From Pseudomonas fluorescens (GTDB lineage: Bacteria; Pseudomonadota; Gammaproteobacteria; Pseudomonadales; Pseudomonadaceae): DNA of 60,079 nt. A model generated the notes under the pieces. It searched no databases and was not told the DNA's origin. It saw only the letters and a list, made by a program, of their open reading frames with translations. The stretch is from contig NZ_CABVHU010000029.1 in assembly GCF_902497855.1 (NCBI RefSeq), positions 1 to 60,079 on the forward strand, given 5' to 3'. The position numbers and the translations under genes were made by a program. Positions within the stretch are counted from its first letter, which is position 1. Each line of letters opens with the position of its first letter. This document shows positions 49,692 to 57,903 of this stretch, piece after piece.

Positions 49692-50459
49692 CTACTTGAG
49701 ACTCCCTGCCAGGAACTGCTGCAATCTCTCGCTCCGAGGATGCACCAGAACACTATCTGGCGCGCCCTGCTCCTCTACCCGACCCTGATGCAAAAAGATG
49801 ATGTGATTTGACACCTGTCGAGCAAACGCCATTTCATGAGTGACCACCACCATTGTTCGCCCCTCTTGCGCAAGCTGTTGCATGACTTTGAGCACCTCGC
49901 CAACCAGCTCGGGGTCGAGGGCCGAAGTGGGCTCATCGAATAGCATCACCTCCGGCTCCATGGCCAGCGCCCGCGCGATGGCTACCCGCTGCTGCTGGCC
50001 ACCGGATAAATGGACCGGGTACTGCACCTCGACCTTTTGTGCCAGGCCCACTTTGGCCAGGTAATAACGCGCCCGCTCCAGTGCCTCTTTCCGGCCGATA
50101 CCCAGCACACTCATCGGGCACTCGATAAGGTTCTCCAGCACCGTCATATGGCTCCACAGATTGAAGTGCTGAAACACCATCGACAATTTACTGCGCATGA
50201 CCCGCAATTGTCCGGGGTCGACCACACAAAGCTCGCCCCCTGCATTCCTGCGGGTGCGAAGCTCTTCGGCATTAACGATGATGCGCCCGGCCGAGGGTGT
50301 TTCAAGATGGTTAATGCAGCGCAAAAAGGTGCTTTTGCCCGACCCCGAGGAGCCGATGATGCTGATCACATCGCCGGCCTTGGCCTTAAGTGAGACACCC
50401 TTCAGGACTTCATGGCCGCCGTAGTTTTTATGTACATCTTCAACAATCAATTTATACAT
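49692..50459 (-). CDS. Polar amino acid ABC transporter ATPase (HisP/GlnQ-like)
   Basis: This 255-residue ATPase has Walker A GSSGSGKST (about 39), signature LSGGQQQRVAIAR, Walker B VMLFDEPTSALD and the switch VVTHEMAFA. The 20-residue insertion ELRTRRNAGGELCVVDPGQL after the Walker A region is typical of HisP-type proteins for basic amino acids. The start MYKLIVEDVHKNYG at 50459 is preferred to an upstream extension. It is the last gene of an operon with two permeases, a binding protein and an amidohydrolase, and sits 20 bp after the preceding permease. Confidence 0.9.
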   Translation of the reverse strand: MYKLIVEDVHKNYGGHEVLKGVSLKAKAGDVISIIGSSGSGKSTFLRCINHLETPSAGRIIVNAEELRTRRNAGGELCVVDPGQLRVMRSKLSMVFQHFNLWSHMTVLENLIECPMSVLGIGRKEALERARYYLAKVGLAQKVEVQYPVHLSGGQQQRVAIARALAMEPEVMLFDEPTSALDPELVGEVLKVMQQLAQEGRTMVVVTHEMAFARQVSNHIIFLHQGRVEEQGAPDSVLVHPRSERLQQFLAGSLK

Positions 50460-50479
50460 TCGAGCAAATCCAATAGGGG

Positions 50480-51193
50480 TCAGTGCGTGCGCAATTTGAG
50501 GTAGGCCAGCCAATGCAGTTCGCCGCGACGAAACAGCCAGATCAGGAAAAACGCGCAAGCGGCATACAACACCGCGGCGATGCCAAACGCAGTGAAAGAG
50601 GCATAGGTCGCCGAATTGACATCCCGGGCAATTTTCAGCAAATCAGGCACCGTGGCGGTGAAGGCTACCGAAGTGGAGTGCAGCATCAGGATCACTTCAT
50701 TGCTGAACAGCGGCAGCGCGCGGCGCAACGCCGACGGCAGAATGATCCGGCGATAGAGCGTGAATCGGCTCATCCCGTACGCGCTGGCGGCCTCGATTTC
50801 GCCGTGAGCTGTCGCCCTGATAGCGCCGGCGAAAATCTCGGTCATGTAGGCACAGGTATTGAGCCCGAACGCCAGTACCGTGCAGTTGAAACCGTCACGG
50901 AAAAACGCGTTGAGAAAATCCTGGGACCGCACCACATGCAAGCTGTACACCCCGGTGTAGAAGAACAGCAACTGGATGTACAACGGGGTGCCACGAAACA
51001 CGTAGGTGTAACACCAGACCGGCAGGCGCAGCAGCGGGTTGCGACTGACGCGGGCAATCGACAACGGCACCGCGAGCACAAAACCCATCACCACCGAAAG
51101 TATGAGCAGCCACAACGTCACCGCCAACCCGGAAAAGTGTGGCCCGTCACTCCAAAGGTAAGCCTGCCAGTAGTCCTGAAGAATGCCGTTCAT
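50480..51193 (-). CDS. Polar amino acid ABC transporter permease (HisM-like)
   Basis: This 237-residue permease has five to six helices and the EAA loop EIEAASAYGMSRFTLYRRII that contacts the ATPase. Homology to HisM/ArtM-type permeases is clear (YVFRGTPLYIQLLFFYTGVY). Its start overlaps the end of the upstream permease gene by four bases, ATGA. Together the two permeases form the heteromeric channel. Confidence 0.88.
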   Translation of the reverse strand: MNGILQDYWQAYLWSDGPHFSGLAVTLWLLILSVVMGFVLAVPLSIARVSRNPLLRLPVWCYTYVFRGTPLYIQLLFFYTGVYSLHVVRSQDFLNAFFRDGFNCTVLAFGLNTCAYMTEIFAGAIRATAHGEIEAASAYGMSRFTLYRRIILPSALRRALPLFSNEVILMLHSTSVAFTATVPDLLKIARDVNSATYASFTAFGIAAVLYAACAFFLIWLFRRGELHWLAYLKLRTH

Positions 51194-51879
51194 AACGCAG
51201 CCTTCCTGACACCGACCGAGTAGCGGTGCTCCAGCCACATCAACACACCATTGGAGACCGTGGTAATGGCGAGGTAGATCAGGCCGCCTACCAGCGTGAA
51301 GTAAAAGAACTGCATCGAGCCCTTGCCCGCATCCTGGGTGGCCTTGACCACATCTGTCAGGCCGATGATCGATACCAGCGCAGTCGATTTGATCAACACT
51401 TGCAAGTTGTTGCCAATGCCGGGTAGCGCATGACGCAACATTTGCGGGAACAGGATTTTGCGAAAGGTCTGCCCGCGGGTCATGCCGTAGGCCCTCGCCG
51501 CTTCGATCTGCCCCGCAGGGACTGCCTGGAAGGCGCCGCGAAAAGTCTCGGTAAAGTAGGCCCCGTAAATGAATGCCAGCGTCACGACTCCGGCCAGAAA
51601 CGGGTCGATATCAATTTGGGCAATGCCCAGCCAATCGGTCATCCGGTTGAGCACCATCTGCAGGCTGAAGAACAGCAGCAACATGATCACCAGGTCCGGC
51701 ATGCTGCGGATCACGGTCGTGTAAGCCGTGGCCAGCGCGCGCAACAAACGATTGGACGATAACTTGGAACTGGCGCCCATCAGCCCGGCCAGGACGGCGA
51801 TCAGCAATGAACAAAGCGCCAGTTTGATGGTAGCCAGGGTGCCCAGCAGAATCTGCGGGCCAAAACCTTCCAGAAGCAT
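51190..51879 (-). CDS. Polar amino acid ABC transporter permease (HisQ-like)
   Basis: This 229-residue permease starts MLLEGFGPQILLGTLATIKL and has the EAA loop QIEAARAYGMTRGQTFRKIL. The IRSMPDLVIMLLLFF segment is usual in HisQ. GGAGAGTGAG precedes its start. It lies 88 bp downstream of the binding-protein gene. Confidence 0.88.
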   Translation of the reverse strand: MLLEGFGPQILLGTLATIKLALCSLLIAVLAGLMGASSKLSSNRLLRALATAYTTVIRSMPDLVIMLLLFFSLQMVLNRMTDWLGIAQIDIDPFLAGVVTLAFIYGAYFTETFRGAFQAVPAGQIEAARAYGMTRGQTFRKILFPQMLRHALPGIGNNLQVLIKSTALVSIIGLTDVVKATQDAGKGSMQFFYFTLVGGLIYLAITTVSNGVLMWLEHRYSVGVRKAAL

Positions 51880-51967
51880 CTCACTCTCCTTGTTCTTGTT
51901 AGGGTGAGGTGAAGGGGGGGCAATAGAGCGCTCGAACGAGCGCCTTATTCAAGGTAACGACGACGCG

Positions 51968-52756
51968 TTAGTTGGCGCCGTAGACGTCAAAATCGAAGTA
52001 CTTGTTGTTGATCCGCGCGTAAGTACCGTTGGCGAGAATGGTTGCCAGGGCTTTGTTCAAGTCTTCACGCAACGCGACATCCTCCTTGCGCAGACCAAGG
52101 CCGTCACCGACGCCGAAGAAGCCCGGGGCATCCAGAGTGGCACCGGCGAATTCATAGTCCTTACCCGCCGCTGTCTTCAAGAAGCCGTAACTGGCTTGAA
52201 TGGAACCCTGCAACGAGGCATCAAGTCGCCTCACTACCAGGTCGGCGTACACCTGATCCTGATTTTGATAGGAAAGAACGTCCACGCCTTTTGAACCCCA
52301 AACCGCTTTGGCATAGGACTCCTGGGTCGAACCCTGCACTACACCAATGCGCTTGCCCTTGAGCGATTCGAGGGTCGGCTGTAATCCCGATCCACGCTTG
52401 GCCACTAATCGTGTCGGTGCATTGGACACCTTGTCGGTAAACGCAATCTGCTCCAGGCGTTTGGGTGTGACGGTCATCGACGACGCCACCGCATCGAACT
52501 TGCGCGCCAGCAGTGCCGGGATCATTCCGTCCCAACTGCTTTCCACCCAGACGCATCGGGCTTTCAGTTCGGCGCACAACGCCTCGGCGATGTCGACCCC
52601 GAAGCCGGTCAGCGTGCCATCCTGGTTCTTGTATTCCAGCGGTGGGTACGTCGGGTCCACCCCCAACTTCAACACTTTGCCAGACCAGTCGGCCGCCCCC
52701 GCCAGGCTCGAGGCCGTCAGGAACACCAGGGAAACGGCTGCAATCATCTTGTTCAT
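51968..52756 (-). CDS. Periplasmic amino-acid-binding protein (ArgT/HisJ-like)
   Basis: This 262-residue SBP_bac_3 protein has a signal peptide (MNKMIAAVSLVFLTASSLAG, cleavage after residue 21) and the family pattern LKLGVDPTYPPLEYKNQDG, GFGVDIAEALCAELKARCVW, ARKFDAVASSMTVTPKR, with GVVQGSTQESYAK in the second lobe. It binds the amino acid for the HisQMP-like transporter. AGAGGAAT lies before the start. An amidohydrolase gene precedes it in the operon, so the ligand may be an amino acid released from, or carried as, an N-acyl conjugate. Confidence 0.9.
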   Translation of the reverse strand: MNKMIAAVSLVFLTASSLAGAADWSGKVLKLGVDPTYPPLEYKNQDGTLTGFGVDIAEALCAELKARCVWVESSWDGMIPALLARKFDAVASSMTVTPKRLEQIAFTDKVSNAPTRLVAKRGSGLQPTLESLKGKRIGVVQGSTQESYAKAVWGSKGVDVLSYQNQDQVYADLVVRRLDASLQGSIQASYGFLKTAAGKDYEFAGATLDAPGFFGVGDGLGLRKEDVALREDLNKALATILANGTYARINNKYFDFDVYGAN

Positions 52757-52815
52757 TTTTATTCCTCTTCAGGCTGCAGATTTTTTACAGGCACAACAGG
52801 CGAAAATGCGCCGTC

Positions 52816-53985
52816 TCAACACAGAAAGCGTTCGACCAGCTTGACCCAATAACTCGCGCCCACCGGCAGGCAGTCGTCATTAAAGTCGTAGCCGGGGTTA
52901 TGCAGCAGGCACCCGCCTTCTCCCTCGCCGTTGCCGATCACCAGATAGCTGCCGGGGCATTTTTCCAGGACAAAAGCAAAGTCCTCACTGGCCGTGAATG
53001 GCCGCAAGTCATCGATCAGGTGTTCCTCTCCCAGCCAGTCGCGGGCGACTTCATGAGCAAATGCTGTCTGCACGGGATCGTTGATCAACACCGGATGGCA
53101 ATGCTGGTAATCGATGTGGACCCGGGCGCCAAAACTCTCGGCCTGGCCCCTGACCAATTCAGTGATTCTGACCTCCAGCAAGTGGCGAATCTCGGGGGTC
53201 AGGGCGCGTACGCTCAGGCTCAGGTCGGCGCTGGAAGGGATGACATTCGAGGCGCTCCCGGCCTGCAGGGAGCCCACCGTTATAATCGCCATCTCCTGCG
53301 GGTTAACGTTGCGCGAGACGATACTTTGCAGGGCCATCACGATCGAGGCACCGACCACCACCGGGTCGACGGCTTTGTGCGGCACCGCGCCATGGCCACC
53401 GTTGCCGATGATTTTGATGTTCACCGTGTCGGCGGACGCCATGAACGGTCCGCTGTAAAACCCCAAATGCCCGACGGGATAACCCGGCACGTTATGCATG
53501 GCGAAGATCGCGTCGCACGGAAACCGTTCGAGCAGCCCGTCCTCCAGCATTTTCCTGGCACCGCCCAGCCCTTCTTCCGCCGGTTGGAAAATCAGGTGCA
53601 CGGTGCCATTGAACGCCCGTGTCCGGGCCAGATACTGACCGGCTGCCAGCAGGACTGCTGTATGACCGTCGTGACCGCAGGCATGCATGACTCCGTCGAG
53701 CCGGCTGGCATAGGGCAAACCGGTGGTTTCCTGTATCGGCAAAGCATCCATGTCAGCGCGCAAGCCAATGGACCGACCTTCGCCATTTTTCAGAGTGGCA
53801 ACGACCCCGGTCTTGCCCACCCCGGTGCTGACCTCGAAACCCCACTGAGTCAAACACGCTGCAACCAGCTCACTGGTGGCGAATTCTTCAAAACCCAGTT
53901 CAGGGTGCGCGTGAATGCTGTGACGTATCGCGATCATTTCATCTTGCATCGCGGCAATACCAGGCAGGACCAGGCCGGCATTCAT
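52816..53985 (-). CDS. M20 family amidohydrolase (hippurate-hydrolase-like)
   Basis: This 389-residue dizinc hydrolase has the metal-binding ACGHDGHTA, catalytic PAEEGLGGARKML, a dimerisation domain with GNGGHGAVPHKAVDPV, and the C-terminal histidine in LLHNPGYDFNDD. It would cleave an N-acyl amino acid to the free acid and amino acid. GGAGAACACC precedes its start. It is the first gene of the operon with the amino acid ABC transporter, and is divergent from a LysR gene across a 131-bp gap carrying a perfect palindrome. Confidence 0.88.
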   Translation of the reverse strand: MNAGLVLPGIAAMQDEMIAIRHSIHAHPELGFEEFATSELVAACLTQWGFEVSTGVGKTGVVATLKNGEGRSIGLRADMDALPIQETTGLPYASRLDGVMHACGHDGHTAVLLAAGQYLARTRAFNGTVHLIFQPAEEGLGGARKMLEDGLLERFPCDAIFAMHNVPGYPVGHLGFYSGPFMASADTVNIKIIGNGGHGAVPHKAVDPVVVGASIVMALQSIVSRNVNPQEMAIITVGSLQAGSASNVIPSSADLSLSVRALTPEIRHLLEVRITELVRGQAESFGARVHIDYQHCHPVLINDPVQTAFAHEVARDWLGEEHLIDDLRPFTASEDFAFVLEKCPGSYLVIGNGEGEGGCLLHNPGYDFNDDCLPVGASYWVKLVERFLC

Positions 53986-54084
53986 GGGTGTTCTCCTTCG
54001 ACAGGGGCTGTGCAGCAGCGAAAGCGCTGTTGGTTCGATCTTAGGGAACGGACGCTGGGCTGGGGAGGCGCAGTTTGGTTATGA

Positions 54085-54103
54085 TGACAACCATGAGTTG
54101 TCA
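54085..54103. promoter_or_regulatory. Perfect palindrome, LysR operator candidate
   Basis: TGACAAC-CATGA-GTTGTCA is a perfect inverted repeat with 7-bp arms and a 5-bp centre, and contains the T-N11-A pattern. It ends 13 bp before the LysR start, so it is well placed for autoregulation and for control of the divergent amidohydrolase operon. Confidence 0.6.
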
Positions 54104-54116
54104 CCAGGGTGAGCAG

Positions 54117-55070
54117 ATGAAACTGCATCAATTACAGGCGCTGATTGCCAGCGCCGAAACCGGCAGTATCCGCGCGGCCGCTCGTTCGCTGGAGATTTCC
54201 CAGGCCGCTGTGACCAAAGCGCTGCGCGAGTTGGAAACCAGCCAGCAGTTACCGCTGTTTACCCGAACCGCCAGCGGTCTGAATTTCACCGAATACGGCA
54301 AAGTGCTGCTGACTCACGCCCGGCTGGTGATCAAGCAACTGGAACACGCACAGACCGAACTTGATCACATGCGTGGGAAGGCTCAAGGCCGGCTCTGCGT
54401 CGGGATCACCCCATGGGTCGCCCTGACCTTCCTGCCCGAAGTCGTGCTGGCTTTTCACGAACGTATGCCACAAATCAAGCTGGAACTGTTCGAAAGCCTG
54501 ATGGCCGTTGCCCAACCGCTCCTGCGCGACGGCAGCATGGACTTCGCGATTGGCCAACTCCATCCCACACAATCGACCCAGGAATTCGCCTGCGAAACCT
54601 TGCTCGATTACCAGACCTCGGTGCTGGTTCGCGAGGGGCACGCCCGACAGCATGCGCGATCGATCCACGAGTTACTGGAACAAAACTGGACCCTGAACTA
54701 CGCGCCGGACGGGCACGCCGGGCTGATGCAGGAACTGTTCTGGAAACACGGCGCGCAGATTGATGAGAATCGAATCGTGCGCGCTCATTCACTGGCCATT
54801 TTGCAGATGATGGTCGAGCGGGCCGACATGTGTACCTGGGGGCCGTCCATCGTGAGCACAGCCCCGCCATTTCTGGGGCGAGTGGTATCCCTGGGGCTGA
54901 CCGAGCAGTTCGAGCCTCGACAGTTGAGCATCGTGACGCGCCGTAATGGCGCACTGAGCAATCCGGCGGTCTGCTTCACCGAATGCCTGTTGCAGGTCAT
55001 TCGTCGCCATGCGCGCTCGGCCAAAAAGGAAGACCGCGCGCTGTTTGAAACCTTACGGCTGCGGCTGTGA
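54117..55070 (+). CDS. LysR family regulator of the amidohydrolase/ABC operon
   Basis: This 317-residue regulator has the helix-turn-helix LHQLQALIASAETGSIRAAA and SLEISQAAVTKALRELE (residues 3-55) and a LysR effector domain (about 95-295). The ATG at 54117 starts the family-typical MKLHQLQAL, and GGGTGAG stands 6 bp upstream. Divergence from the M20 gene implies that it regulates uptake and cleavage of an N-acyl amino acid; it also resembles abgR/tsaR-type regulators. The effector is unknown. Confidence 0.88.
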   Translation: MKLHQLQALIASAETGSIRAAARSLEISQAAVTKALRELETSQQLPLFTRTASGLNFTEYGKVLLTHARLVIKQLEHAQTELDHMRGKAQGRLCVGITPWVALTFLPEVVLAFHERMPQIKLELFESLMAVAQPLLRDGSMDFAIGQLHPTQSTQEFACETLLDYQTSVLVREGHARQHARSIHELLEQNWTLNYAPDGHAGLMQELFWKHGAQIDENRIVRAHSLAILQMMVERADMCTWGPSIVSTAPPFLGRVVSLGLTEQFEPRQLSIVTRRNGALSNPAVCFTECLLQVIRRHARSAKKEDRALFETLRLRL

Positions 55071-55200
55071 GGTGACCCATCCCTGGCCTGGATGCTCGTA
55101 AAGTAGCTTCCAACGTTATGCACTGGAAACGCGCCACAGGGATCTGGCTCACTGTTTCAAGCTGGTATCATTGAAAAATTTACAAGCTGAGCAGAAAAAC

Positions 55201-55362
55201 ATGAATCGCCGTAAAAAAATAAAGCAGCTATTAAAGGCTCACGCCAAAAAGGCCAGTGCCAAATTGGCACCGCCAAGCAAGGATAAATACATCAGTAAAG
55301 CGGACCGATTGAAACTGGCGGCTGAATCCAGTGATGACTCAATCGGTTCCGCCGAGAGCTGA
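55201..55362 (+). CDS. DUF2986 family small basic protein
   Basis: This 53-residue protein reads MNRRKKIKQLLKAHAKKASA followed by KLAPPSKDKYISKADR, matching the DUF2986 pattern of short lysine-rich proteins with a conserved YISKADR. The ATG at 55201 fits the family start; a TTG 10 codons upstream is less likely. GAGCAG lies before it. Function is unknown; the basic charge suggests nucleic acid or ribosome contact. Confidence 0.75.
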   Translation: MNRRKKIKQLLKAHAKKASAKLAPPSKDKYISKADRLKLAAESSDDSIGSAES

Positions 55363-55478
55363 GCAATAAAGCCGTGTAGTACTGACTGGGTCGACTGCTG
55401 CACCTTGCCAGAGGCAGCAATCGGCCAGCAATCGGCCCAAAAGCGAACATTCGATCACTCCAGGCCGCCCCGCCATCC

Positions 55479-56660
55479 TTAGAAAAACGCCTGCAGGCCC
55501 GTCTGGGCGCGACCGAGGATCAGCGCATGGACATCGTGAGTGCCTTCATAGGTATTGACCACCTCCAGGTTGACCAGGTGGCGGGCTACGCCGAACTCGT
55601 CGCTGATACCGTTGCCACCGAGCATGTCGCGGGCCATACGGGCGATATCCAGCGATTTGCCGCAGCTGTTGCGCTTCATGATCGAGGTGATTTCCACCGC
55701 CGCGGTGCCTTCATCCTTCATCCGGCCGAGGCGCAGGCAGCCCTGCAGGGCCAGCGTGATCTCGGTCTGCATGTCGGCCAGTTTTTTCTGGATCAGTTGG
55801 GTCTGTGCCAGGGGGCGACCGAACTGTTTGCGGTCCAGGCAATACTGGCGCGCGGTGTGCCAGCAATCTTCAGCAGCGCCCAGGGCGCCCCAACTGATAC
55901 CGTAACGGGCCGAGTTGAGGCAGGTGAACGGGCCTCTCAAACCGCGTACATCCGGGAAGGCGTTTTCTTCCGGGCAGAACACGTTGTCCATGACGATCTC
56001 GCCGGTGATCGACGCCCGCAGGCCCACCTTGCCGTGAATCGCCGGCGCACTCAGGCCCTGCCAGCCTTTTTCCAGGACAAAACCGCGAATCTCACCCCCG
56101 TCGTCTTTGGCCCAGACCACAAATACGTCGGCGATCGGGCTGTTGGTGATCCACATCTTGGCGCCCGTCAGGCGGTAGCCGCCGTCCACTTTTTTCGCCC
56201 GGGTAATCATCGAACCCGGATCGGAACCATGGTCGGGTTCGGTCAGGCCAAAGCAACCGATATATTCACCGCTGGCCAGCTTGGGAAGGTATTTCTGCCG
56301 GGTCGCTTCGTTGCCGAACTCGTTGATGGGCAACATCACCAGTGACGACTGCACGCTCAGCATCGAACGGTAACCGGAGTCGACACGCTCCACTTCACGG
56401 GCGATCAGGCCGTAGCACACATAGTTCAGGCCACTGCCGCCGTAGGCTTCGGGAATGGTCGCGCCCAGCAGGCCGGTTTCACCCATCTCACGGAAGATGG
56501 CAGGATCGGTGTGCTCATGACGGAAAGCCTCCAGCACCCGTGGCGCCAGTTTGTCGGCGGCGAACTGCTGGGCGCTATCGCGCACCATGCGCTCTTCTTC
56601 GGTGAGTTGTTGATCCAGCAGCAGCGGGTCGATCCAGTTGAAGCTTGCCGAGTTGGCCAT
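55479..56660 (-). CDS. gcdH: Glutaryl-CoA dehydrogenase
   Basis: This 393-residue acyl-CoA dehydrogenase oxidises and decarboxylates glutaryl-CoA to crotonyl-CoA, feeding electrons to ETF. It has CFGLTEPDHGSDPGSM, GAKMWITNSPIADVFVVWAK and the catalytic base Glu in NTYEGTHDVHALILGRAQTG near the C-terminus, all typical of GcdH. It starts 40 bp after a thiolase gene on the same strand. With the linked thiolase, 3-hydroxyacyl-CoA dehydrogenase and ETF it could serve lysine or dicarboxylate/aromatic CoA-ester breakdown. The usual gcdR-caiB neighbour is not present here. Confidence 0.88.
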   Translation of the reverse strand: MANSASFNWIDPLLLDQQLTEEERMVRDSAQQFAADKLAPRVLEAFRHEHTDPAIFREMGETGLLGATIPEAYGGSGLNYVCYGLIAREVERVDSGYRSMLSVQSSLVMLPINEFGNEATRQKYLPKLASGEYIGCFGLTEPDHGSDPGSMITRAKKVDGGYRLTGAKMWITNSPIADVFVVWAKDDGGEIRGFVLEKGWQGLSAPAIHGKVGLRASITGEIVMDNVFCPEENAFPDVRGLRGPFTCLNSARYGISWGALGAAEDCWHTARQYCLDRKQFGRPLAQTQLIQKKLADMQTEITLALQGCLRLGRMKDEGTAAVEITSIMKRNSCGKSLDIARMARDMLGGNGISDEFGVARHLVNLEVVNTYEGTHDVHALILGRAQTGLQAFF

Positions 56661-56700
56661 GGGGTCATTCTCCGGGTTGGTTCCAGTGTTGTTTTATTGG

Positions 56701-57903
56701 TTAATCGAGGCGTTCGATCACGCAGGCAATGCCCTGCCCCAGGCCAATGCACAGGCTGACCAGGGCGTACCGACCGTTGCTGCGTTCCAACTGACGCACC
56801 GCGCTGTAGGCCAGGCGGGCACCCGAGGCACCCAGCGGGTGGCCGATGGCAATGGCCCCGCCATTGGGGTTCAGGCGTGGGTCATCGAACGCCAGGCCGA
56901 GTCGTTTGGCACAGCCGAGCACCTGCGCAGCGAAGGCTTCGTTGATTTCGATCAGATCCATATCGGCCAATTGCAGATTGGCACGCTGCAGTGCCTTGAT
57001 GATCGCTGGCACCGGGCCAAGCCCCATCAGCCGCGGCTCAACCCCGGCGATGGCGGCGGCCAGGATCCGCGCGCGTGGTTTCAGCCCGTATTGCTCGCCG
57101 ATGGCCTGCGAACCGATCAGCAAGGCGGCCGCTCCGTCGTTCACACCCGAGGCATTGCCGGCAGTGACCACGCCGCCCTCGAACAACGGGCGAAGGCGCG
57201 ACAAGCTGGCGAAATTGCTGTCGGGACGCGGGTGTTCATCACGCTCCACCCGTTTGGGCGGTTGCTTGCCGCCTTGGGGTACTTCGATGGGCAGGATTTC
57301 GCCCGCATGGAAACCGTCCTGCACCGCCGCCTCGAACAGTGCCTGGCTGCGTGCCGCGTAGATGTCGGCCTGATCGCGAGTGATACCCAGCTCGCGAGCG
57401 ACGTTATCGGCAGTCTGCGGCATCGTATCGGCACCGAACTGCGCTTCCACCCGAGGATTGGGAAAGCGCGCACCGATCGTGCTGTCGAAGGCACTGAAAT
57501 CCCGCGACCAGGCGCTTTGCGCCTTGGCGATCACGAAGGGCGCGCGACTCATGCTCTCCGCGCCGCCGGCAATAAACAGTTCGCCTTGGCCAACGTGCAC
57601 GGCGCGGGCGGCGTCGAGCACTGCTGCCAGCCCCGAACCACACAGGCGGTTGACGGTCAGGCCAGCCACCGTAGGCGGCAGGCCCGCCAACAGGGCTGCG
57701 TGGCGCCCCAGGTTACGCGCGTCCTCGCCAGCCTGGTTGGTGCAGCCGACAATCAGGTCTTCGTAGTCTTGTGCAGCGAACGGATTACGCGCGACCAGGG
57801 CGCGAACGACCGATGCCAGCAGGTCATCGGGGCGCACACTGGCCAGTGCGCCCGCGTGGCGGCCAAAGGGCGAACGCAGGCCGTCGTAGATGTAGGCATT
57901 CAT
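56701..57903 (-). CDS. Acetyl-CoA acyltransferase (3-oxoadipyl-CoA thiolase-like)
   Basis: This 400-residue thiolase has the nucleophilic Cys88 in NRLCGSGL, the GGAESMSRAPFV motif, and the C-terminal NPNGGAIAIGHPLGASGAR and CIGLGQGIA motifs. The CTNQAGEDARNLGRHAALLAGLP stretch is most like 3-oxoadipyl-CoA thiolases (PcaF/PaaJ). It cleaves a beta-ketoacyl-CoA with CoA. Its ATG overlaps the end of the upstream dehydrogenase gene by four bases. The catalytic His and second Cys are intact. Substrate chain cannot be fixed. Confidence 0.85.
   Translation of the reverse strand: MNAYIYDGLRSPFGRHAGALASVRPDDLLASVVRALVARNPFAAQDYEDLIVGCTNQAGEDARNLGRHAALLAGLPPTVAGLTVNRLCGSGLAAVLDAARAVHVGQGELFIAGGAESMSRAPFVIAKAQSAWSRDFSAFDSTIGARFPNPRVEAQFGADTMPQTADNVARELGITRDQADIYAARSQALFEAAVQDGFHAGEILPIEVPQGGKQPPKRVERDEHPRPDSNFASLSRLRPLFEGGVVTAGNASGVNDGAAALLIGSQAIGEQYGLKPRARILAAAIAGVEPRLMGLGPVPAIIKALQRANLQLADMDLIEINEAFAAQVLGCAKRLGLAFDDPRLNPNGGAIAIGHPLGASGARLAYSAVRQLERSNGRYALVSLCIGLGQGIACVIERLD

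Noticed and set aside
52513..54084. Plus-strand frame of 523 codons opposite the M20 amidohydrolase
   Set aside because: The minus strand carries all M20 metal motifs and a good start; the plus frame also crosses several gene boundaries.
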